Source: CALAED01 sp035765195 (GTDB lineage Bacteria; Actinomycetota; Actinomycetes; Streptosporangiales; Streptosporangiaceae). Taken from it: 64,000 nt of DNA. The DNA lies in assembly GCA_035765195.1 (NCBI GenBank), contig DASTYC010000046.1, positions 124,001 to 188,000 on the forward strand, in the 5' to 3' direction. This document shows positions 16,884-25,205 of the stretch, in pieces (the stretch's first letter is position 1; each line of letters starts with the position of its first letter). Position numbers and translations under genes: made by a program. The notes beneath the pieces are model-generated. The model made no database searches. It saw nothing but the letters and a program-made list of their open reading frames with translations, and was not told where the DNA came from.

Positions 16884-16907
16884 TCAAACGATTGCATAAA
16901 ATTGCAG
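16884..16907. promoter_or_regulatory. LacI-type operator between the divergent hydroxylase genes
   Basis: TCAAACGATTGCAT (16884-16897) is CG-centred with most of the regulon consensus, followed by the half-site ATTGCAG. One bound repressor here could shut off both the leftward FAD/Fe-S pair and the rightward catalytic subunit. Confidence 0.7.
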
Positions 16908-16979
16908 CGCGCGTCGCGCCGGGATGTCCGAGGGCGGGGGCGACGGCTCGCGATGACGGCACGTGAGGCGGGAGCGCAC

Positions 16980-19250
16980 ATGAGGTCGGAGCGGAAGCAG
17001 ACGCCGATCAGCCACCCCGAAGCCGGCACCGGACCGCTGCTGCGGGGCGCCGGCCGGTTCGTCGCCGACATCCGGCCTCCCGGCTGCCTCGACGTCGCGT
17101 TCACGCGCAGCTATCTCGCGCACGGCGAGCTGCGCGGGGTGGACGTGCGGCCCGCGCTGGGCGCCCCGGGCGTCGTGTTCGCCGCGGCGGCCGGCGACCT
17201 GCCCGGCCTGCCCGACGTCCCGTTCCCGCCGCGCGGCGGGCAGCCGGCCCAGATGCGCCGCCCGGCCCTCGCCCGCGACCGGGTCCGGTTCGCCGGCGAG
17301 GCGATCGCGATCGTCGCCGCCGTCGATCGCTACGCGGCGGCCGACGGCGCCGAACTCGTCGAGGTCGAGCTCGAACCGCTGCCCACGGTCCTCGATCCGG
17401 TCGCCGCGGCGGGGCCGGCCGCGCCCGCGCTGTTCGACGGCTGCGCCAACGTGGCGGCCGTGCACGACTACGGCGACCCGGTCGACGACGTGCTCGCCGC
17501 CGCGCCCGTCGTCGTCGAGGCCGACCTGGTCAGCCAGCGGGTCTCGCCCATGTCCATCGAGCCGCGCGGCATCGTGGTGGAGCCGCGCGGCGACGGCTCC
17601 GCCCTCGTGTGGTGTTCCCATCAGGCGCCGCACCGCCTCGCCGCCGACCTGGCACGGTCGTTCGGGCTCGACCGGACCGCCGTACGGGTCGTGGCGCCGC
17701 GGGTCGGCGGGGCATTCGGCGCCAAGAGCCAGACCCATCCCGAGTACCTCGCCGTCTTCGCTGTGGCCCGGCGGCTGGGCCGCCCGGTCCGGTGGATCGA
17801 GGACCGCGCCGAGGCGCTCACCGCCGCCACGCACGGCCGCGACCAGCGCGCACGCGTCCGCGTCGGCGCCGACGAGACCGGCCGGATCCTCGCCCTCGAC
17901 GCCGAGATCATCGCGGACGTGGGCGCCTATCCCCATACGGGCGGCTTCATCCCCGACATGACCTGCTGGGTGTTCGCGGGGCCGTACGCCACGCCGCGGC
18001 TGCGGGTGCGCGCCCGCAGCGTCGTCACCAACAAGGCGCCCACCGCCTCCTACCGCGGCGCCGGCCGGCCCGAGGCCGCGTACTTCGTCGAGCGCACCGT
18101 CGACCTGCTCGCCGAGCGGCTGGGCCTGGACCCGGCGGAGGTGCGCGGGCGCAACTTCGTCCCGGACGACGCCTTCCCCTACACCTCCCCCACCGGCGCG
18201 GTGTACGACAGCGGCAGGTACGCCTCGGCCCTCGACCTGGCCCTCGAACTCGTCGACTACCGAGGGCTGCGCGCCGAGCAGCGGCGCAGGCGGGCCGCCG
18301 GCGATGCGCGGGCTCCCCTGCTCGGCATCGGCATCGCCAGCTGGATCGAGCGGTCGGGCGGCGCCCGCGGCCTCGGCGAGTTCGCCGAGGCCGAGGTGAC
18401 ACCCGACGGCGCCGTCATCGCCAGGGTGGGGACCAGCTCCCAGGGGCAGGGCCACGAGCTGACCTTCGCCCGGATCGCGGCCGCGGCGCTGGACATCGCG
18501 CCCGAGCGGATTCGGGTGGTGCTCGGCGATACCGGCGAGGTACGGCAGGGGGCAGGGGCGTTCGGGAGCCGGTCGGTGCAGGTCGGCGGGTCCGCGTTGT
18601 TCCGCGCCGGGCAGGCGCTGCTCGCCGAGGCCCGGCGCCGGGCCGCTCCGCTGCTGGGCGGCGAGGTGACCTACGCCGACGGGGTCTTCCGGGCCGGGAC
18701 CGGCGCCGGCCTCACGCTGGAGGCCCTGGCCGCCCGGACGGGCCGGCTGGTCGCCGAGGACGTCTTCACGCCCCCGCAGGCGTTCCCGTTCGGCAGTTAC
18801 GTCGCCGTGGTCGAGATCGACAGACGGACGGGCGTGGTCACGCTCCGGCGGATCGCGGCGGTCGACGACTGCGGAGTCGTGATCAATCCCGGTGCGGTCG
18901 AGGGCCAGATCATCGGCTCCATCGCGCAGGGCGTGGGGCAGGCCCTGTACGAACGGGTGGTCTACGACGACGAAGGCCAGCCATTGACCGCGACCCTGCT
19001 CGACTACTTCGTGCCCACGGCGGCCGAGATGCCCGACATCGTGCTCGGCGAGCACGTGACCCCCAACCCCAACGTGCCGCTCGGCGCCAAGGGCGCCGGC
19101 GAGTCGGGCTGCATCGGCGCGCCGCCGGCGATCGCCAACGCGGTGTGGGACGCGCTGGCCGGCCACGACCGCTCGGCCGTGCGGCTGCCGCTCACCCCCG
19201 ACCGCGTGTGGAGCTGTCTTCGACAACCGGTCAACCAATCCCTTGACTGA
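16980..19250 (+). CDS. Molybdenum hydroxylase catalytic subunit (xanthine dehydrogenase family, CoxL-like)
   Basis: 756 residues. It starts with the LLRGAGRFVADI motif of aerobic CO-dehydrogenase-type large subunits. VGGAFGAKSQ binds the cofactor, Y358-RGAGR marks the non-CO type (true CO dehydrogenase has a Cys-containing loop there) and Glu708 in GAGESG is the catalytic base. It should hydroxylate a carbon next to a ring nitrogen or an aldehyde, using water. ATG 16980 has GGGAG about 7 bases upstream; 16953 is a possible earlier start. Divergent from its two partner subunits across the operator at 16884. Confidence 0.88.
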   Translation: MRSERKQTPISHPEAGTGPLLRGAGRFVADIRPPGCLDVAFTRSYLAHGELRGVDVRPALGAPGVVFAAAAGDLPGLPDVPFPPRGGQPAQMRRPALARDRVRFAGEAIAIVAAVDRYAAADGAELVEVELEPLPTVLDPVAAAGPAAPALFDGCANVAAVHDYGDPVDDVLAAAPVVVEADLVSQRVSPMSIEPRGIVVEPRGDGSALVWCSHQAPHRLAADLARSFGLDRTAVRVVAPRVGGAFGAKSQTHPEYLAVFAVARRLGRPVRWIEDRAEALTAATHGRDQRARVRVGADETGRILALDAEIIADVGAYPHTGGFIPDMTCWVFAGPYATPRLRVRARSVVTNKAPTASYRGAGRPEAAYFVERTVDLLAERLGLDPAEVRGRNFVPDDAFPYTSPTGAVYDSGRYASALDLALELVDYRGLRAEQRRRRAAGDARAPLLGIGIASWIERSGGARGLGEFAEAEVTPDGAVIARVGTSSQGQGHELTFARIAAAALDIAPERIRVVLGDTGEVRQGAGAFGSRSVQVGGSALFRAGQALLAEARRRAAPLLGGEVTYADGVFRAGTGAGLTLEALAARTGRLVAEDVFTPPQAFPFGSYVAVVEIDRRTGVVTLRRIAAVDDCGVVINPGAVEGQIIGSIAQGVGQALYERVVYDDEGQPLTATLLDYFVPTAAEMPDIVLGEHVTPNPNVPLGAKGAGESGCIGAPPAIANAVWDALAGHDRSAVRLPLTPDRVWSCLRQPVNQSLD

Positions 19251-19319
19251 CCCGCGTGCCGGCGAAACCGTCGTGTCAGGAGGCCCGGCCTCCCCACGAC
19301 GCAAGGAAGGAGCCGGCCA

Positions 19320-20534
19320 GTGGACCAGCTGCGAAGCGTTCCCCCGCACATGCGACGAACCCCCTTCGATCCGGTCGACGACCTCGCCAGGTGCCGCGCC
19401 GAGGCACCCGTGAGCCGCGCCGCCGCGCCGTTAGGGCCGCTCCGCGTCCCGGCCTGGCTGATCGCCAGGTACCAGGACGTGCGGGCGGTCCTGGGGGACG
19501 CCGCCGGCTTCAGCAACTCCAGCGAGGCCGTCCGCGACTACGTGGCGGCGGTCGCCGGCGAGGAGACCGCCGAGCGGCTTCCGCTGAGCGGGCCGTCGCT
19601 CATCGGCTATGACCCGCCCGTGCACACCCGGCTGCGTCGTATGGTGGCCCCCCGGTTCACCGTGAAGCGGATGCGCTCGCTCCAGCCGCGCATCGAGGCC
19701 ATCGTGGCCGAGCACCTCGACGCGATGGCGGAGGCGGGCGCGCCGGCCGACCTCCTCGAGGCGTTCGCGCTGCCGATGTCGTCGCTGGTGATCTGCGAAC
19801 TGCTCGGCGTCCCGTACGACGACCGCGCGGCCTTCCAGCGCCGGGGCAGCGCGCAGCTGGACCTCGACCTCGACCTCGCGGGACGGCAGGCGGCGTTCGA
19901 CGAGTCCCACGCCTACATGGCCGACCTGGTGCGCGGCCACCGCGCCGGGCCTGGGGACAACCTGCTCGGCGCGCTGGTGCGCGAGCACGGCGACGAGCTG
20001 TCCGACGAGGAGCTGACCGAGCTCGCCACCTTGCTGCTCGTCGCCGGCCACGAGACCACCGCCAACATGCTGGCGCTCGGCACGTTGCTGCTGTTGCGCC
20101 ATCCGGACCAGCTGGCGCTGCTGCGCGACGATCCGAGCATCGCCGAAGGGGCGGTGGAGGAGCTCATGCGTTACCTTTCGATCGTGCACACCGGGGTCGT
20201 CCGCACCGCGCTGCGCGACGTCACGATCGCCGGCACGCGTATCAAGGCCGGCGACGCGGTGATGTGCTCGCTGCCGTCGGCCAATCGCGACGAGTCGGTC
20301 ATCGCCGACCCCGATGTGCTCGACCTGACCCGCAAGCCGACCGCGCACGTCGCGTTCGGGCATGGCATCCACCACTGCCTGGGCGCGCCGCTCGCCCGCC
20401 TGGAGTTGCGGATCGCCTTCCCGGCGCTGCTGCGCAGGTTCCCCGGCCTGCGGCTGGCCGTGCCGTTCGAAGAGCTCCGCTATCGTCCGCTGTCCGTGGT
20501 TTACGGCGTGCGGTCGTTGCCCGTCACCTGGTAG
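19320..20534 (+). CDS. Cytochrome P450
   Basis: 404 residues, normal for a soluble bacterial P450. The oxygen-binding I-helix motif AGHETT is at 242-247, ExxR is Glu281/Arg284 and the heme ligand is Cys353 in FGHGIHHCLG. A ferredoxin gene follows 56 bases downstream, so electrons probably come through it; no ferredoxin reductase is nearby. GTG 19320 follows AAGGAG by 8 bases. The location after the molybdenum hydroxylase suggests a second oxidation of the same substrate. Family looks CYP105/107-like from general motifs, not assigned firmly. Confidence 0.93.
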   Translation: MDQLRSVPPHMRRTPFDPVDDLARCRAEAPVSRAAAPLGPLRVPAWLIARYQDVRAVLGDAAGFSNSSEAVRDYVAAVAGEETAERLPLSGPSLIGYDPPVHTRLRRMVAPRFTVKRMRSLQPRIEAIVAEHLDAMAEAGAPADLLEAFALPMSSLVICELLGVPYDDRAAFQRRGSAQLDLDLDLAGRQAAFDESHAYMADLVRGHRAGPGDNLLGALVREHGDELSDEELTELATLLLVAGHETTANMLALGTLLLLRHPDQLALLRDDPSIAEGAVEELMRYLSIVHTGVVRTALRDVTIAGTRIKAGDAVMCSLPSANRDESVIADPDVLDLTRKPTAHVAFGHGIHHCLGAPLARLELRIAFPALLRRFPGLRLAVPFEELRYRPLSVVYGVRSLPVTW

Positions 20535-20590
20535 CCACCGCGTGCGCGGGCGACGGTGGCGCCGGTCCGCTCCCAAAGGAGGCTTCACCC

Positions 20591-20803
20591 ATGCGCGTCA
20601 TCGCCGACCGCGACATCTGCATCGGAGCCGGAAACTGCGTGCTCACCGTGCCGGAGGTGTTCGACCAAGACGACGACGAGGGTCTGGTCGAGGTGATCGA
20701 CCCCGACCCGGCGGCCGGCCTGCGGGACAAAGTCCGTGAGGCCGTCGCCCGCTGTCCCTCGGGCGCGATCAAGGCGATCGACACGTCCGAGCCGGACGAC
20801 TGA
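20591..20803 (+). CDS. [3Fe-4S]-type ferredoxin for the P450
   Basis: 70 residues. The cluster region is DICIGAGNC, then a late CPSGAI. One cysteine of the usual set is replaced by Gly/Ala, which gives a [3Fe-4S] cluster as in P450-partner ferredoxins. AAAGGAGG lies 8 bases before the ATG. It should reduce the P450 encoded immediately upstream. Confidence 0.92.
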   Translation: MRVIADRDICIGAGNCVLTVPEVFDQDDDEGLVEVIDPDPAAGLRDKVREAVARCPSGAIKAIDTSEPDD

Positions 20804-20840
20804 GCTCCGAGATCTTGACTGCGCCCCTTCGGAGCGAAAC

Positions 20841-20880
20841 GGTCAGAAGGACTCTTCTGGTCATAAGGACTCTTATTGGG
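20841..20880 (+). promoter_or_regulatory. Paired hairpins with a compensatory base change
   Basis: Two 18-bp direct repeats each contain an inverted repeat with a GACT loop: AGAAG-GACT-CTTCT (20845-20858) and ATAAG-GACT-CTTAT (20863-20876). The single stem difference, G-C to T-A, keeps pairing intact. They sit 15 bases before the ribosome site of the next gene, so they could act as an operator pair or an mRNA leader structure. Confidence 0.6.
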
Positions 20881-20894
20881 AAGGAGCGGCGTTC

Positions 20895-21524
20895 ATGGGT
20901 CGTAAGCAGCGCATCAGCTATGTCCCGCTCGAGAACATGGACGAGGCCATGCGGGCCGAGATGGACCGGTGCCGACGGGAGGGCACCCCCCGGCCGGAGA
21001 GCTCGGCCGTCCGGGCCCACGTTCCGGCCGCCTTCTGGGCGTTCGCGAACTCCTGGGAGGCCATCTTCCGCGACGGCGTCTGCGACCACGCGATCAAAGA
21101 GCTCTGCCGGGTCTACGTCTCGCGCAGCGTGAAGTGCGAGTACTGCGGCGACCAGCGCTCGGAGAAGGCGGCCAGGCAGGGGCTCGAGGAGGGGCAGTAC
21201 GACGACCTGCTCAACTTCGAGAAGTCCGAGCGGTACGACGAACGGCAGAAGGCCGCGCTCGCGTACGCCGAGGCGATCACCTGGCGGCTCGGCACCGACG
21301 ACGCGTTCTGGGACCGGATGCACGCGCACTTCACCGAGCCCGAGCTGGTCGAGCTCGGCTGCTTCGTCGCCCTCACCATGGGGCAGCAAAGCTGGCTGCG
21401 GCTGCTGGACATCGAGCACCACGAGGTGCTGCCGGGGACCTCCGCGTCCATGGCGCCCGGCTTCGAGACCCCGGAAGCCCTCGCCCGGTCGAAGGCGACG
21501 CCGGACTACTGGGCCCGCCGCTGA
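20895..21524 (+). CDS. AhpD/carboxymuconolactone decarboxylase-fold protein
   Basis: 209 residues. The core KELCRVYVSRSVKCEYCGDQ carries the CxxC of AhpD-like peroxidase-fold proteins; the His usually following the second Cys is not evident. A later helix GCFVALTMGQQSWLR completes the all-helical fold. Members are decarboxylases, disulfide peroxidases or unknown-function partners. AAGGAG precedes the ATG by 8 bases. It follows the P450-ferredoxin pair and probably belongs to the same transcript; the hairpin pair at 20841 may tune it. Reaction unknown. Confidence 0.75.
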   Translation: MGRKQRISYVPLENMDEAMRAEMDRCRREGTPRPESSAVRAHVPAAFWAFANSWEAIFRDGVCDHAIKELCRVYVSRSVKCEYCGDQRSEKAARQGLEEGQYDDLLNFEKSERYDERQKAALAYAEAITWRLGTDDAFWDRMHAHFTEPELVELGCFVALTMGQQSWLRLLDIEHHEVLPGTSASMAPGFETPEALARSKATPDYWARR

Positions 21525-21621
21525 CCGGTGCGGCCGACCCCGTGCCACCGGGGCGGCGGAGACGTACACTCAGCGGCGAAACCGCACCAACAAACCCAAC
21601 AAACTCGATATCGGCGCACCG

Positions 21622-23331
21622 ATGCTCCGCGAAGGGCGGTGTCGGCTCGTGACTTCGGAGGAACGAGGGGCAGGGGGGCTGTCCCGGCGGGGAATGCTCG
21701 GGACGGGAGCGGCGGCGCTCGCCGGGGCCGGGCTGGCGGCGGCGCCCGCGCACGGCGCCCTCGCCGGCGACGCGGCGCCCGCCGGCGCCGGCGGCGTGAC
21801 GGCGGGTGAGCCGGGCGACCTGGCGCTCGTCAACGGCAGGATCATCACTCAGGATCCACGGCACCCCACCGCCACCGACGTCCTCATCAGGGCGGGCAGG
21901 TTCGCCGAGGTCGGCCGCGGGCTGCGGCCGCGCGGCCGGCAGGTCAGGGTGATCGACCTGCGCGGCCACACCGTGGTCCCGGGGATCATCGACAACCACA
22001 ACCACATCGTGCTGATGGGGTTGCGGCCGGGCTACCACACGCCGCTGGAGAACGCCTCGTCGATCGGCGCCGCGCTGGCGACGCTCAAGGCCCGCGCCGC
22101 CGGCGTCCCGGCGGGCCGGTTCGTGACGACGATCGGCGGGTTCCATCCCAACCAGTTCGCCGAGCGGCGGCTGCCGACGCTGGCGGAGATCGACGCCGCC
22201 GTCCCGGCCCGTCCGGTGTACATCCAGGTCGCGTTCAGCGGCCCGGCGACGACCAACGGCCTGGGGCGCGCCTTCTTCCGGTCCAAGGGCGTGCCGGTCG
22301 GCGACGACGGGGCGATCGCCATGGGCGAGGCCGCCCAGACCGCCCTGTTCGAGCTGCGGCGCGGGCAGACGCTCGACGACCAAAAGCGCAGCACGCTCGA
22401 CGCGATGGCCTACGCCGTGAGCCTGGGCGTGACCACCCACTTCGACCAGGGCGGCTTCCCGGCGACCAACACCCCGGCGGACGGCGCGGCGCACTTCGAC
22501 CAGTACCGCGCCTATGACGCGTTCCAGGCCCTGCACCGCGAAGGCAGGCTGTCGATCCGGCTGCGCACCAACTTCCTGCACCTGGAGTCCGACCCCGCCC
22601 TCCCCGGGCTCACGGCGCGCCTGCTCAACACGTTCCCGTTGTTCGGCGACGACATGATGAAGGTCGTCGGCATCGGCGAGTTCACCGCTCAGGGCCTCGG
22701 CGACGTGTGGCTCGACGCCAACCGCCGGGTCGCGGAGGCCGGTTTCATCAACCAGGTCCACTCACTGACCCGCGATGACTTCAAGACCGAGATCGCGGGC
22801 TGGGAGACCGTCAACGCCAAGTTCCCGATCAAGGACCTGCGCTGGGTGGTGGCGCACGTCCCGTTCATCACCGACGAGTGGATCCGGCGGCTGAAAGCAC
22901 TCGGCGGCGGGCTGTCGCTCACCAGCTGGAGATACCTGACCGGCACCGCCACCGACAACGGCCCGCCGTTCCGTACCATCGTCGACAGCGGCATCAACGT
23001 CGGGATGAGCTCCGACGGCATGCAGATCGCCCCGATGAACCCGTGGCTTCACATGTACTACGCCGCGACGGGCAAGAACGCCAAGGGCGAGCTGATCAAC
23101 GACGGCCAGCAGATCACCCGCGACGAGGTCCTGCGGCTCTACACCGCCGACAACGGCTGGTTCACCAAGGAGGAGGACGTGACCGGCTCCATCGAGCCGG
23201 GCAAGTTCGGCGACCTGGTCGTCCTCAGCCACGACTACCGGAGGCTGCCCGACGAGGGCCTCAAGGCGCTGCGGTCGGTGCTGACCGTGGTGAACGGACG
23301 GATCGTCCACCGGGCCGGTCCCTTCCGCTGA
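21622..23331 (+). CDS. Tat-exported amidohydrolase (YtcJ/amidohydrolase-3 family)
   Basis: 569 residues from ATG 21622; GTG 21649 is an alternative and has GAAGGG upstream. A twin-arginine signal, SRRGMLGTG with a long Ala-rich stretch, ends near the AHGALA region. The metallo-dependent hydrolase starts DLALVNGRIITQD, has metal-binding His126 and His128 in DNHNHIV, a later HFDQGG, and closes with ADNGWFTKEED and GSIEPGKFGDLVVLS. It should hydrolyse an amide or cyclic imide/amidine bond outside the membrane. It is the last rightward gene of the catabolic island, although it lacks its own LacI-type site. Confidence 0.85.
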   Translation: MLREGRCRLVTSEERGAGGLSRRGMLGTGAAALAGAGLAAAPAHGALAGDAAPAGAGGVTAGEPGDLALVNGRIITQDPRHPTATDVLIRAGRFAEVGRGLRPRGRQVRVIDLRGHTVVPGIIDNHNHIVLMGLRPGYHTPLENASSIGAALATLKARAAGVPAGRFVTTIGGFHPNQFAERRLPTLAEIDAAVPARPVYIQVAFSGPATTNGLGRAFFRSKGVPVGDDGAIAMGEAAQTALFELRRGQTLDDQKRSTLDAMAYAVSLGVTTHFDQGGFPATNTPADGAAHFDQYRAYDAFQALHREGRLSIRLRTNFLHLESDPALPGLTARLLNTFPLFGDDMMKVVGIGEFTAQGLGDVWLDANRRVAEAGFINQVHSLTRDDFKTEIAGWETVNAKFPIKDLRWVVAHVPFITDEWIRRLKALGGGLSLTSWRYLTGTATDNGPPFRTIVDSGINVGMSSDGMQIAPMNPWLHMYYAATGKNAKGELINDGQQITRDEVLRLYTADNGWFTKEEDVTGSIEPGKFGDLVVLSHDYRRLPDEGLKALRSVLTVVNGRIVHRAGPFR

Positions 23332-23349
23332 CGCCGAGCTGGTCGGCCA

Positions 23350-23390
23350 GGCGGGTCAAGGCAGGCGGGTCAAGGCTGGCGGGGTCAGGG
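23350..23390. repeat. 14-bp tandem repeat between convergent genes
   Basis: GGCGGGTCAAGGCA at 23350 is repeated at 23364 with one change, and a decayed third copy follows. It fills the 66-base gap between two convergent stop codons and may assist transcription termination. No coding potential. Confidence 0.6.
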
Positions 23391-23397
23391 TCAGGGG

Positions 23398-23823
23398 TCA
23401 GCGGCGCAACGGACCCCACTCGCCCCGTTGCCGCGCCACCAGGCGTTCGGCCTCGTCCAGGACGGCCTGGGCGACCCAGGCCACCGGCCGCCGGCACGTC
23501 ACCAGCGGCTCGTTGTCCGGGCCGCGCCCCCGCTCGTCGCCTTCGAGGACCCACGGCCGTACGCCCGGTCCTCGCTCATGCTTGAGGTGGCTGTAGTCGT
23601 GCAGCCGGCGGGCCACCCACACGGTCAGCGGCCGCGGCGCCCACCACTCCTCTACCGCGAGCGGGCTGGCGGACAGGCCGGGCAGCCGGACGCCGGTCAG
23701 CGCGTCCTTGCTCGTGCCGGACTCATCGGCGTCGGGCCCCCGCGACCAGCGGATGTACAGGTCCGAGTGCCGCTCGACCAGGGAGGCCAGCTCGTCCAGC
23801 GTCTGGAGGGTGGGCAGGTCCAT
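23398..23823 (-). CDS. DUF6098 family protein
   Basis: 141 residues matching the actinobacterial DUF6098 pattern: a start LDELASLVERHSDLYIRWSR, the block LPGLSASPLAVEEWW, then RRLHDYSHLKHER, and a late WVAQAVLDEAERLVA. It looks globular and cytosolic with no known enzyme motif. The WS-DL-YIRWSRGP opening is characteristic. It converges on the amidohydrolase gene and shares no operon. Function unknown. Confidence 0.8.
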   Translation of the reverse strand: MDLPTLQTLDELASLVERHSDLYIRWSRGPDADESGTSKDALTGVRLPGLSASPLAVEEWWAPRPLTVWVARRLHDYSHLKHERGPGVRPWVLEGDERGRGPDNEPLVTCRRPVAWVAQAVLDEAERLVARQRGEWGPLRR

Positions 23824-24008
23824 GCGTGACGACTACCCACGAGACGGACGTTTCATCGGCTGGAGCGGGGTAGCCACATTCGAAGACTTCGCAGGAAGAC
23901 GGGGGAGCCCACTATCGGCTGCGTCGGCTTTGACATGGCCAAATTTCCCCTCAGATCCATACAAGTCGCGGCAATTGACCTTCTTTTGCTTCGAATGGAG
24001 ATGAGCCG

Positions 24009-25205
24009 ATGCGCCTACCCCTCCCCCGCGGCCCGGTCACCCGGCTGCTTGTGGACGAGCTGACGCGCCCGCCGCACGACCTGCCCGCCGGTCCGGACGC
24101 CGTGCTCGCCGCGGCGCGCGGACCCGCCGCGGCGGCGCTGGAGGACGAAGACCTCCAGTTGGCCCTGCATGTGTGCTATGAGCTGCACTACCAGGGGTTC
24201 GACGAGGTGGACGACGGCTGGGAGTGGCATCCGTCGCTGCTGGCGCTGCGCCAGGCCGCCGAGGCACGGCTCGAGCGGGCGCTCGACGCCGCGGTCGTCC
24301 GGCCGCCGGCGGTGGGCGCCGCCGATCTTCCCGGCGCGCTGGCCGCGCTGGCCGCCGAGACCCGGCCAGAGCCGTCGCTGACGGATTTCCTACGCCGCCG
24401 GGCGACGCGCGAGCAGTTCCGCGAGTTCGTCGTGCACCGCTCGATCTACCACCTCAAGGAGGCCGATCCGCATACATGGGCCATCCCGCGGCTGCGCGGG
24501 CGGGCGAAGGCCGCACTGGTGGAGATCCAGGCGGACGAGTACGGCGGCGGGCGGGCGGACCGGATGCACGCCGAACTGTTCCGGGCGACCATGCGCGGGC
24601 TGGACCTGGACGACCGCTACGGCGCCTATCTCGACGAGGTGCCCGCCATCACGCTGGCGGTCACGAACGTCATGTCGCTGTTCGGGTTGCACCGGCGCCA
24701 CCGCGCCGCCCTGCTCGGTCACCTCGCGGCGTTCGAGATGACCTCATCGATCCCCAACCGCGACTACGCCCGCGGTCTGCGCCGGCTCGGCGGCGACGCG
24801 GCGGCCTGCCGGTTCTACGACGAGCACGTCCAGGCCGACGCCGTTCACGAGCAGATCGCCGGCCACGATCTGTGCGGCGCCTTCACCGCCGGCCATCCCG
24901 GGTCGGCCGCGGCGGTGCTGTTCGGCGCCGCCTGCTGCCTGACCCTCGATCGGCTGTTCGGCGCGCATCTCCTCGGCCGCTGGCGCCGGGGCCAGACCGC
25001 CTTGCGCCGGCCACGCGCGGCGGCGGACGGTCGGCCGGCACCCGTCCCGCCACGACCGGGGCCGCCACGACCGGGGCTGTCACGACCGGGCCTGTCACGA
25101 CCCGGCCTGCCGGTGCCCGGGACACCGGCATCGGGCGCGACCGCACCCGCCGCGGCGGCACCCGATGTACCGGTACCCGCACTGCCACGAGCGGAGTCGC
25201 CATGA
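24009..25205 (+). CDS. Iron-containing redox enzyme, heme-oxygenase-like diiron fold
   Basis: 398 residues. Residues to about 325 are a heme-oxygenase-like diiron protein: CYELHYQGFDEVDDGWEWHP supplies early Glu/His ligands, EIQADEYGGG the middle ones and a late YDEHVQADAVHE helix the rest. Such proteins oxidise lipids, amines or aldehydes with O2. The last 60 residues are a low-complexity Pro-Gly-rich tail with PGLSRPGLSRPGL repeats, encoded by 15-bp repeats at about 25.05-25.11 kb, unusual for the family. Its stop overlaps the next start (ATGA). GGAG precedes the ATG. Confidence 0.82.
   Translation: MRLPLPRGPVTRLLVDELTRPPHDLPAGPDAVLAAARGPAAAALEDEDLQLALHVCYELHYQGFDEVDDGWEWHPSLLALRQAAEARLERALDAAVVRPPAVGAADLPGALAALAAETRPEPSLTDFLRRRATREQFREFVVHRSIYHLKEADPHTWAIPRLRGRAKAALVEIQADEYGGGRADRMHAELFRATMRGLDLDDRYGAYLDEVPAITLAVTNVMSLFGLHRRHRAALLGHLAAFEMTSSIPNRDYARGLRRLGGDAAACRFYDEHVQADAVHEQIAGHDLCGAFTAGHPGSAAAVLFGAACCLTLDRLFGAHLLGRWRRGQTALRRPRAAADGRPAPVPPRPGPPRPGLSRPGLSRPGLPVPGTPASGATAPAAAAPDVPVPALPRAESP

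Noticed and set aside
16980..19250. Aerobic carbon monoxide dehydrogenase
   Set aside because: The catalytic loop reads SYRGAGR and lacks the Cys of true CO dehydrogenase, so it is an ordinary molybdenum hydroxylase.
16884..19349. 821-residue leftward open frame opposite the molybdenum hydroxylase
   Set aside because: Low-complexity Gly/Arg/Ala text opposite a gene with intact catalytic motifs.
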